From Alphaproteobacteria bacterium HGW-Alphaproteobacteria-1 (GTDB lineage Bacteria > Pseudomonadota > Alphaproteobacteria > Rhodobacterales > Rhodobacteraceae): a stretch of DNA of 64,000 nucleotides. Position numbers and translations under genes: made by a program. Within the stretch, counting starts at the first letter, position 1; the number at the start of each line of letters is the position of its first letter. The stretch is taken from assembly GCA_002842985.1 (NCBI GenBank), contig PHEQ01000011.1, positions 1-64,000 of the forward strand, written 5' to 3'. The notes beneath the pieces were generated by a model. The model was not told the DNA's origin. It did not search any database and saw nothing but the letters and a program-made list of their open reading frames with translations. Below are positions 56,791 to 64,000 of this stretch, piece after piece.

Positions 56791-57684
56791 ATGAGTATTT
56801 CCGGAACAGTGAAGCCGGGGCGCGTCTGGTGCCTGGGCTCGATCAACGCGGATCATATCTATCGCCTGCCTCGGCTGCCCACACCGGGTGAGACCTTGCC
56901 CGCCATCGGGTATAGGCGGATGCTGGGCGGGAAGGGCGCGAACCAGTCCATAGCGGCGGCCCGTGCCGGGGCCGAGGTGCACCATCTGGCTGCGGTTGGC
57001 CATGACGGCGCGTGGATGGTGGCCGCGCTGGCCGATTGCGGGGTCGATGTCAGCGGCGTTGTCATGTTGGACGAAGCCTCGGGCCATGCGCTTGTGATGG
57101 TCGATGACGCGGGCGAGAATGCCATCGTGATTCATCCCGGCACCAATCGCGCGCTGGATCTGCCGCAGGTCACGGCGGCGCTTTCGAGACTGGCACGGGG
57201 TGACTGGCTGCTTTTGCAGAACGAAACCAACCTTCAGGCCGAGGCTGCCCGTCTGGCCCGGGACGCCGGCGCGCAAGTCGTTTATTCCGCCGCACCGTTC
57301 GAGGTCGAGGCGGTGAGCAGCGTTCTGCCCTTTGTCTCGCTTCTGATCCTCAACGCCGTCGAGGCGGCGCAGCTGGAGGCGGCGCTCGGACCGGTCGACG
57401 TCCCGCATTTTCTGGTGACGAAAGGGGCCAGGGGCGCGGTCTGGAATGACCGGAAAAGCGGCGAAACCGTCTCTGTTGACGCTCATTCCGTGCCTGTTCG
57501 AGACACAACGGGCGCCGGCGACTGTTTCGCGGGTTACGTGGTCGCTGCCCTTGCCATGGGGCGCACGGTTCGCGCGGCACTCCGCCTTGCCAATGCCGCC
57601 GCCGCGCTTCAGGTGATGCGCGATGGTGCGTCAGAGGCGATCCCCACTCTGTCCGAAGTCCGGGGTTTTCTGGCTCAGGACTGA
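56791..57684 (+). CDS. PfkB-family carbohydrate kinase (ribokinase-like)
   Basis: CLGSINADHIYRLPRLPTPGETL; GGKGANQSIAAARAG; DTTGAGDCFAGYVVAALA. Confidence 0.9.
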   Translation: MSISGTVKPGRVWCLGSINADHIYRLPRLPTPGETLPAIGYRRMLGGKGANQSIAAARAGAEVHHLAAVGHDGAWMVAALADCGVDVSGVVMLDEASGHALVMVDDAGENAIVIHPGTNRALDLPQVTAALSRLARGDWLLLQNETNLQAEAARLARDAGAQVVYSAAPFEVEAVSSVLPFVSLLILNAVEAAQLEAALGPVDVPHFLVTKGARGAVWNDRKSGETVSVDAHSVPVRDTTGAGDCFAGYVVAALAMGRTVRAALRLANAAAALQVMRDGASEAIPTLSEVRGFLAQD

Positions 57685-58343
57685 CCGACAAAAGGCGCAG
57701 CCTGTCCCCAAAGTTCCTTTACCCGCTCATCGCGCCCACAGGCCTCACGATAGAGTTTGTAAGCGCTTGCCTTCGGTCGTGGCCCGAACCGCGTCAGCAC
57801 GATATTGCGGCCTTTGTAGTAATCCTGATGATAGGAGTCAGCGGGCCAGAAATCTCCGAGAGCCAGGACCGGCGTGACAATGCCCTGGCCAAGATCCTGC
57901 GCCGCCTTCGTGATGGTCGCCTCGGCGAGCGCCTTTTCAGATGGATCAGAGACGAATATCGCGGTGCTGTAGCTCTCGCCGCGATCACAGAATTGCCCGC
58001 CCGAGTCGGTCGGATCGACCGACCGCAGGAACATGTCCAGAAGGGCCTCGCGTGTTACCGCGCCCGGATCGAAGGTGATCCGCACAGCCTCGAGATGCCC
58101 GGTGCCGCCGCGTGTCACCTGTTTGTAGGTTGGATTGGTTACCGTGCCCCCGGTGAACCCCGATTCGGCCTCGATGACGCCGCGCACCTTCTCGAAATCG
58201 GCCTCGACGCACCAGAAACATCCCCCCGCGACCACCAGGGTCTCGCGCTCCGCCGCTTCGGCGGTCCTGCCCTGAAGGCAGAGCGCCGCCACGATCAAAA
58301 GCGCCAGCATCGCCACTTTCACGTCCCGCAATCTGATGACCAT
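57675..58343 (-). CDS. msrA: peptide-methionine (S)-S-oxide reductase, predicted exported
   Basis: Signal-peptide-like N-terminus then LVVAGGCFWCVEADFEKVRGVIEAESGFTGG. Confidence 0.93.
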   Translation of the reverse strand: MVIRLRDVKVAMLALLIVAALCLQGRTAEAAERETLVVAGGCFWCVEADFEKVRGVIEAESGFTGGTVTNPTYKQVTRGGTGHLEAVRITFDPGAVTREALLDMFLRSVDPTDSGGQFCDRGESYSTAIFVSDPSEKALAEATITKAAQDLGQGIVTPVLALGDFWPADSYHQDYYKGRNIVLTRFGPRPKASAYKLYREACGRDERVKELWGQAAPFVGQS

Positions 58344-58574
58344 GGCCTAACCCTCCTTGCTGGAACCAGCATGCGGCGAGAGCCCCGCACACCCAAGCGA
58401 CAAATCCGTGAGCTCACGCCCTGTTGAGCGCGGTTTCAATCTTGGTCCCGCGCTGTGCGCTCAGCGCGCAAAACCTGCTTTCAGGCGCGCATCCTGCCGG
58501 GGTGAACATGCCCGCGCGCTTGCGCAGGCGCGCCATGCGCGGTAACTCGCCCATGACAGAACGGGGTGACGGAT

Positions 58575-59648
58575 ATGAGCGATCTGCGCGAGACCTATCT
58601 GAAAGCGATTGCCGGGGCGGGTGACGAGGCCACGCTCGAGGCGCTGCGCGTGCAGGCGCTTGGCAAGAAGGGCGAGATCAGCCTTGCCATGCGCGAGTTG
58701 GGCCGGATGAGCGCGGAGGAACGGCAGGAGGCCGGCCCGCGCCTCAACGCGCTCAAGGATGAGATCAATTCGGCGCTGGCCGCGAAAAAGCAGGCGTTGG
58801 CCGATGCTGGGCTGGATGAGCGGTTGCGGGGCGAATGGCTGGATGTGACGCTGCCCGCGCGACCGCGCAGGCAGGGCACCATCCATCCGGTGTCTCAGGT
58901 GACCGAAGAGGTCACGGCGATCTTTGCCGATATGGGTTTTGCCGTGGCCGAAGGCCCGCAGATCGAAAGTGACTGGTATAATTTCGACGCGCTGAACATT
59001 CCCGGCCATCACCCGGCGCGCGCCGAGATGGACACGTTTTACACGCATCGCGCCGACGGCGACGACCGCCCGCCCCATGTGTTGCGGACCCACACGAGCC
59101 CGGTGCAGATCCGCACGATGCAGGCCGAGGGCGCGCCCATCCGGGTGATCGCGCCGGGCCGCGTCTATCGCGCCGATTACGACCAGACCCACACGCCGAT
59201 GTTCCATCAGGTCGAGGGGCTGGCGATTGACCGCGATATCTCGATGGCCAATCTCAAATGGGTGCTGGAGGAGTTTGTGAAGGCGTTCTTCGAGGTGGAC
59301 ACCGTCGATCTGCGGTTTCGCGCCTCGCATTTCCCGTTCACCGAACCCTCGGCAGAGGTGGATATCCGCTGTTCCTGGGAAGGCGGCACGCTCAAGGTCG
59401 GCGAGGGCGATGACTGGCTGGAAATCCTTGGGTCTGGGATGGTGCATCCCCATGTGCTGCTGGCAGGCGGAATCGACCCCGAACAATGGCAGGGCTTTGC
59501 TTTCGGCATGGGGATCGACCGGATCGCGATGCTGAAATACGGAATTCCGGACCTGCGGGCGTTTTTCGATTCAGACCTGCGCTGGTTGCGGCACTACGGC
59601 TTCGCGGCGCTGGACGTGCCGACGTTGCATGGCGGGCTGAGCAGGTAA
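58575..59648 (+). CDS. pheS: phenylalanine--tRNA ligase alpha subunit
   Basis: [64 protein letters not shown]. Confidence 0.97.
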   Translation: MSDLRETYLKAIAGAGDEATLEALRVQALGKKGEISLAMRELGRMSAEERQEAGPRLNALKDEINSALAAKKQALADAGLDERLRGEWLDVTLPARPRRQGTIHPVSQVTEEVTAIFADMGFAVAEGPQIESDWYNFDALNIPGHHPARAEMDTFYTHRADGDDRPPHVLRTHTSPVQIRTMQAEGAPIRVIAPGRVYRADYDQTHTPMFHQVEGLAIDRDISMANLKWVLEEFVKAFFEVDTVDLRFRASHFPFTEPSAEVDIRCSWEGGTLKVGEGDDWLEILGSGMVHPHVLLAGGIDPEQWQGFAFGMGIDRIAMLKYGIPDLRAFFDSDLRWLRHYGFAALDVPTLHGGLSR

Positions 59649-59737
59649 ACCATGTCCGTCGGGAGCGTACCACCAATCCCAGGGGCCATCGACGCGAGGC
59701 GGTGGACCGGCTAGGGTGACGACAAAGGAGCCACCCC

Positions 59738-60154
59738 ATGCCGCTGATCCAGCTTGTCTATGCCTCGCGGCCTTTCGGGTTCGATGAGGCCACCCTCTCG
59801 GCGATCCTGATGGATGCACGCCGCGCCAATGCCCGGGACGATATCACCGGGGCGCTGATCGCGCGCCACGATCTTTACCTGCAACTGCTGGAAGGGCCGC
59901 GCGACAAGGTTGCAGCGGCCTATCAGCGGATCCGTCGCGACGACCGGCATGTCGAGGTGACGCGGCTGGTGGAGCGGCCTGTCGAGGCGCGCATGTTCCC
60001 CGGCTGGGCGATGCGCGATGATCCGGCGCAAAGCTGGGTCTGGAGCATCGAGGCGGTCAATGACGGTGCCATCGAGCGGGCCGATGCAACCGAGGTGCTC
60101 GGGTTTTTCCGGCGCATCGCGGATCAGGGCGTGGTGCCGCCGCGCAGGGTGTGA
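59738..60154 (+). CDS. BLUF-domain blue-light sensor protein
   Basis: LIQLVYASRPFG (Tyr), RRANARDDITGALI (Asn), LYLQLLEG (Gln), MFPGWAMR (Trp/Met): the expected flavin-binding BLUF residues are retained. Confidence 0.85.
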   Translation: MPLIQLVYASRPFGFDEATLSAILMDARRANARDDITGALIARHDLYLQLLEGPRDKVAAAYQRIRRDDRHVEVTRLVERPVEARMFPGWAMRDDPAQSWVWSIEAVNDGAIERADATEVLGFFRRIADQGVVPPRRV

Positions 60155-60260
60155 TTCACCGACGTTGCTTGGCGGGGCGTCGCGGTGGTGCGCGAGGCTT
60201 GGCGATCTCCGCATGATCGCATAGACTTCTCTCGATTTTGGGCAGACGTGGATCGCTTGC

Positions 60261-61382
60261 ATGGAAGATACGGGGGAAAACTACCGGGAGTTGCAGCCTG
60301 GTGATCGCGCCCCGCAGTTCAGAGCGCGCACAAGGAGCAATCCGGCATTCAGATTCGATTCGATCGCAGGGCGATGGATTGTTCTGGCATTCCCCGGCTC
60401 CCTTGCGGCCGACGCGGTGCGCCACCAGATTGACACTGCCCGTTCGGCCACCGGGATTTTCGACGACAAGACCGCGAGCCTTTTTGTCGTGAGCACCGAC
60501 CCGGCGGATGAGTCGGAGAACAGGATCACCGATCGCATACCCGGCTGCCGCGTATTTTATGACCACGACGGGCGGGTTGCCCGGCTTTATGGCGCATTGC
60601 CCAAGGATGGCGGGGGTGCCGACAGTCTGCGACGGATGTGGTTCGTTGTCGACCCGTCGCTGACCCTGCGGCGGGTGGTGCCGATGAGCGAAGACGGAAC
60701 GTGTCTTGATGGCGTCCTTGTCTTCTTGCGCACAGCCCCGCCCCCGGCGCACTTTCTGGGTTTCGAGCTTCCGCCGCCGGTGCTTGTGCTGCCCTATGTG
60801 TTCGAGCCGGACTTCTGCGATCACCTCATCACCCAGTACAAGGCGCATGGCGGAGAGGCCTCGGGTTTCATGCGGGATGAGAAGGGCAAGACGGTCGCCG
60901 TGCTTGATCCGGGCTTCAAGGTGCGTCGGGATTACGTGATTTCGGACCCGGCGTTGATTTCTGCCACTCAGGCACGAATCCTGCGCAAGGTGGTGCCGCA
61001 GATTTCGCGCGTACACTATTTCCAGTGCACCCGGATGGAACGCTATATTGTCGGATGTTATCCGGCTGATGAAGGTGGCCATTTTCGGCCTCACCGCGAC
61101 AATACGACCATCGGCACCGCTCATCGACGCTTTGCGGTCTCGATCAACCTCAATGACGACTTCGAGGGCGGCGAGGTCAGTTTTCCCGAATACAGCCAAC
61201 GCGGGATCAAGGCCCCTAAAGGTGCCGCTGTCATCTTTTCGTGCTCTCTGCTGCATGCGGTGGCCAAGGTTACGAGCGGCACACGCTACGCGTTCTTACC
61301 GTTTCTCTACGACGATGCTGCCGCCAAACTGCGCGAGCGCAATGCCGCAAGAGTGCCGAACTCGGCGGGCTACCGCGCTTGA
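60261..61382 (+). CDS. fusion of an N-terminal peroxiredoxin/thioredoxin-fold domain with a C-terminal 2OG-Fe(II) oxygenase (prolyl-4-hydroxylase-like)
   Basis: N-term LQPGDRAPQFRARTRSNPAFRFDSIAGRWIVLAFPGSL...; C-term GGHFRPHRDNT (HxD), SINLNDDFEGGEVSFPEY, LLHAVAKVTSGTRYAFLPF (distal H and R). Confidence 0.8.
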   Translation: MEDTGENYRELQPGDRAPQFRARTRSNPAFRFDSIAGRWIVLAFPGSLAADAVRHQIDTARSATGIFDDKTASLFVVSTDPADESENRITDRIPGCRVFYDHDGRVARLYGALPKDGGGADSLRRMWFVVDPSLTLRRVVPMSEDGTCLDGVLVFLRTAPPPAHFLGFELPPPVLVLPYVFEPDFCDHLITQYKAHGGEASGFMRDEKGKTVAVLDPGFKVRRDYVISDPALISATQARILRKVVPQISRVHYFQCTRMERYIVGCYPADEGGHFRPHRDNTTIGTAHRRFAVSINLNDDFEGGEVSFPEYSQRGIKAPKGAAVIFSCSLLHAVAKVTSGTRYAFLPFLYDDAAAKLRERNAARVPNSAGYRA

Positions 61383-61391
61383 CGGCGCGCC

Positions 61392-61550
61392 TCAGGGTTT
61401 GGGCCGGTCATCCCATTCATTCGAAAGGATGCGCCGCGAATCGCCTTCGGGATCGTCATACTGGTTCGAGCGCACCGTGTAGACAAAGGCCACGAGGCCC
61501 ACACCCCCGAGGATCAGGGAAATCGGGATCAGATAGGCGAGAATGTTCAT
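61392..61550 (-). CDS. ccoS: cbb3-type cytochrome oxidase assembly protein CcoS
   Basis: 52-aa ORF missing from the supplied track: MNILAYLIPISLILGGVGLVAFVYTVRSNQYDDPEGDSRRILSNEWDDRPKP. Confidence 0.93.
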   Translation of the reverse strand: MNILAYLIPISLILGGVGLVAFVYTVRSNQYDDPEGDSRRILSNEWDDRPKP

Positions 61551-61553
61551 CGG

Positions 61554-63737
61554 CTACCTCAGTCTCAGGGCATTGAGGGACACGGTAATCGAACTGAGCG
61601 ACATGGCCAAGGCGGCGATTAGCGGCGAGCAGAGCCCGGCCACCGCCAGCGGCACGGCGATGATGTTGTAGACCGTGGCGATGCGAAAGTTTTCGCGGAT
61701 GCGGCGGGTGGCGGATTTGGCGGTTTCGCAGGCCGCACCGATCGTTGACAGGTCATTGCCCAGAAGCACGATATCCGACGCCACCCGCGCGGCATCGAGC
61801 GCCGAGGCGGGCGAGATCGAGACATGGGCGGCGGCCAGCGCGGCGGTATCGTTGAGGCCGTCGCCCACCATCAGCACGCGCGCGCCCTGATCCCGCAGGG
61901 CGGTCACGCGCGCGGCCTTGTCGGCGGGCAGCGCCTCGGCCATCCACTCGGTTATTCCCAGCCGTTCGGACAGCGCCTCGACTGCGGGCGTGGTGTCGCC
62001 CGACATGAGGATAACGCGCTTGCCCTGTTTCACCAGCGCGGCCACGGCTTCCTCTGCGCCGGGACGCAGGGCATCGGCAAAGGTAAAGGCGACCGGCGCG
62101 GCCTTGCCCCGCCTGAGATAGGTCGCGGTCTCGGGGCGGGGTGTCGCGCCAACCCAGCTTGCCCGGCCAAGGCGCACCTCTTGCCCGTCGATCACGCCCT
62201 TGGTGCCGTATCCCGGCACCTCGGTGATATCGGTGACCTTCGCCGCTGCGACACCACCCTCGCGTGCCGCGCGGGTGATCGCCTGCGCCAGCGGATGCGC
62301 CGACGCCTGCGACAGTGCCAGCGCCAGCTCCATGGCATTGCGCGGCAGCCCCTCACCATTGGTCAGGCGCGGCGTGCCGGTGGTGAGCGTGCCGGTCTTG
62401 TCGAATACCACCGTGTCCACCTGCGCCAGCCGTTCCAGCGCGGTCTCGTGCTTGATCAGCATTCCGCGCCGAAAAAGCCGCCCTGAGGCCGCCGTCGTGA
62501 CGGCAGGCACGGCAAGGCCAAGCGCGCAGGGGCAGGTGATGATCAGCACGGCGGCGGCGATGTTGAGCGCGGTGCGCAGATCCCATGTGTAGAGATACCA
62601 GCCGATGAAGCTCAGCCCCGAAAGGATATGAACCCCCGGCGCATAGAGCTTGGCCGCGCGGTCCGCCAGCGAGGTATAGCGCGAGCGTCCCGATTCCGCG
62701 ATGGCCACAAGATCGGCCATGCGGTGCAGCGAGGTTTCCGCCCCGACCGCCGTCGCGCGGATCGTGAGCGGCCCGGTGAGGTTTACCTCGCCCGCGCTAA
62801 CCGCCTGCCCCTCACCCGCGAAGACGGGCAGCGTCTCGCCAGTCAGGAGAGAGCGGTCGAGCTCCGACGTGCCGCTGACAACCTCGCCATCCACCGGCAT
62901 CCGACCGCCGGGGCGCACGAGGATCAGATCGCCCACGGCCAGTTCCGCGATCCCTACCACCTCTTCCACACCGTCCCTCAGCCGCGTCGCGCGCGGCACT
63001 TCGAGCGCGGTCAGCTCCTCTGCGGCAGAACGGGCGATGGCGCGGCTGCGATGATCGAGATACCGCCCCGCCAGCAGGAAGAAGGTGAGTGCGATGGCCG
63101 CGTCGAAATAGGCATGTTCACCCGAAAGCGAGGTCTCCCAGAGCGACATGACCACCGCCAGAAGGATCGCCAGCGTGATCGGCACATCCATGTTGAGCCG
63201 CCCGTGCCGCAGCGCGGACCACGCGTTGCGAAAGAACGGAACACCGGCAAAGGCGATCGCGGGCAGGGTGATTGCGGCGGAAATCCAGTGAAAAAGATCG
63301 CGCGTCGCGGCCTCTGCGCCGGACCAGACCGAGACCGACAGCAGCATGACATTCATGCTGGCAAACCCCGCCACGGCAAGCCGCATCAGCAGATCGCGCC
63401 CGGCCTTGTCGGTTGCCGTGGCGCTGAGTGTGCCCGCGTCCAGCTCATGCGCCTCATAGCCCAGCCCCTCGACCAGCGTGCGCATGTCCTCGGCCGTCAC
63501 TTCTGGTGCGGCGTCGATGCTGGCGCGCTTGAGCGTCAGGTTGACGCGGGCCGAGCGCACGTCCGGGTGCGCATTCAGCGCAGTCTCGATCTTCGAAATG
63601 CAGGCCCCGCAATGGATCGTCGGCAGCGACAGCGCAATTCGCGCATCGGGCAGGGCGCGCGCCGCCAGCGCCTCGGCCGCCGGGGCGGCGGCGCAGGCCG
63701 GGCAGGCCGACGGGGTCGGGCGCAGCGCTGCGGTCAT
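61554..63737 (-). CDS. ccoI: copper-translocating P-type ATPase for cbb3 oxidase maturation (CcoI/FixI)
   Basis: HMA GACISKIE, CPC motif (ITCPCALGLAVP), DKTGTLTTG; downstream ccoS. Confidence 0.95.
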   Translation of the reverse strand: MTAALRPTPSACPACAAAPAAEALAARALPDARIALSLPTIHCGACISKIETALNAHPDVRSARVNLTLKRASIDAAPEVTAEDMRTLVEGLGYEAHELDAGTLSATATDKAGRDLLMRLAVAGFASMNVMLLSVSVWSGAEAATRDLFHWISAAITLPAIAFAGVPFFRNAWSALRHGRLNMDVPITLAILLAVVMSLWETSLSGEHAYFDAAIALTFFLLAGRYLDHRSRAIARSAAEELTALEVPRATRLRDGVEEVVGIAELAVGDLILVRPGGRMPVDGEVVSGTSELDRSLLTGETLPVFAGEGQAVSAGEVNLTGPLTIRATAVGAETSLHRMADLVAIAESGRSRYTSLADRAAKLYAPGVHILSGLSFIGWYLYTWDLRTALNIAAAVLIITCPCALGLAVPAVTTAASGRLFRRGMLIKHETALERLAQVDTVVFDKTGTLTTGTPRLTNGEGLPRNAMELALALSQASAHPLAQAITRAAREGGVAAAKVTDITEVPGYGTKGVIDGQEVRLGRASWVGATPRPETATYLRRGKAAPVAFTFADALRPGAEEAVAALVKQGKRVILMSGDTTPAVEALSERLGITEWMAEALPADKAARVTALRDQGARVLMVGDGLNDTAALAAAHVSISPASALDAARVASDIVLLGNDLSTIGAACETAKSATRRIRENFRIATVYNIIAVPLAVAGLCSPLIAALAMSLSSITVSLNALRLR

Positions 63738-63740
63738 GGT

Positions 63741-64000
63741 CTATTCCGTCACCAATACGACGCGTTGCTGAAACGCGGTGCCGTCCGACGCTTTAGCCAC
63801 CATGCGGATATTCCAGTTGCCGGGGGCAAGCGTGACCGGCGCGACATAGCCCCGCCCGTCAAAGTGGAAATCGGGCCGCTGATCCTCGGCCACATGGGTG
63901 GCGCGGCCTACCGTCGCGTCAAGCGAGGCCACCCGCACCGGTTGCCCCTCTGCATCGATGATCGCCAGCCGCAGCACCCCGCCGCCATGGGTGGCGCGCA
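63741..64000 (-). CDS. ccoH: FixH/CcoH family protein (truncated at window edge)
   Basis: ...RPDFHFDGRGYVAPVTLAPGNWNIRMVAKASDGTAFQQRVVLVTE adjacent to ccoI. Confidence 0.8.
   Translation of the reverse strand, partial: RATHGGGVLRLAIIDAEGQPVRVASLDATVGRATHVAEDQRPDFHFDGRGYVAPVTLAPGNWNIRMVAKASDGTAFQQRVVLVTE

Noticed and set aside
58344-58574. Phe-rich leader peptide/attenuator upstream of pheS
   Set aside because: GC-rich inverted repeats exist, but no short Phe-rich ORF or clear terminator/antiterminator pair could be identified.

Overview
GC-rich alphaproteobacterial (Rhodobacteraceae-like) chromosomal window. It is almost entirely core housekeeping DNA, with a tRNA-Met and AT-richer DNA at the left edge. 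Recognisable blocks: hemC/hemE, cmk, pyrD, glmM; the F1 ATP synthase operon atpHAGDC; prs, ptsP, lysC; a hemP-like iron gene; a conserved origin-proximal block (secB, dnaQ, coaE, aroE, maf | AT-rich intergenic gap with DnaA-box-like sites | rho, mnmE, mnmG, rsmG, parA, parB); hemW, rdgB, rph, hrcA, grpE, mutS; malic enzyme, msrA, pheS, and a cbb3 oxidase assembly cluster (ccoS, ccoI, ccoH-like). The strongest observations are: (1) a probable chromosomal replication origin at about 40.2-40.7 kb with a strand-polarity switch; (2) two perfect 16-bp parS palindromes at the 5' ends of mnmG and rsmG; (3) an apparent frameshift/deletion in the otherwise essential atpH; (4) a decayed plasmid-mobilisation remnant (mobC with an internal stop plus a relaxase 5' stub); (5) an orphan DnaE2-like OB-fold; (6) a fusion of a cysteine-less peroxiredoxin-like domain to a 2OG-Fe(II) oxygenase. 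I found no convincing novel defence system, CRISPR array or prophage. All calls come from reading the sequence and from remembered family features; no database search was run.
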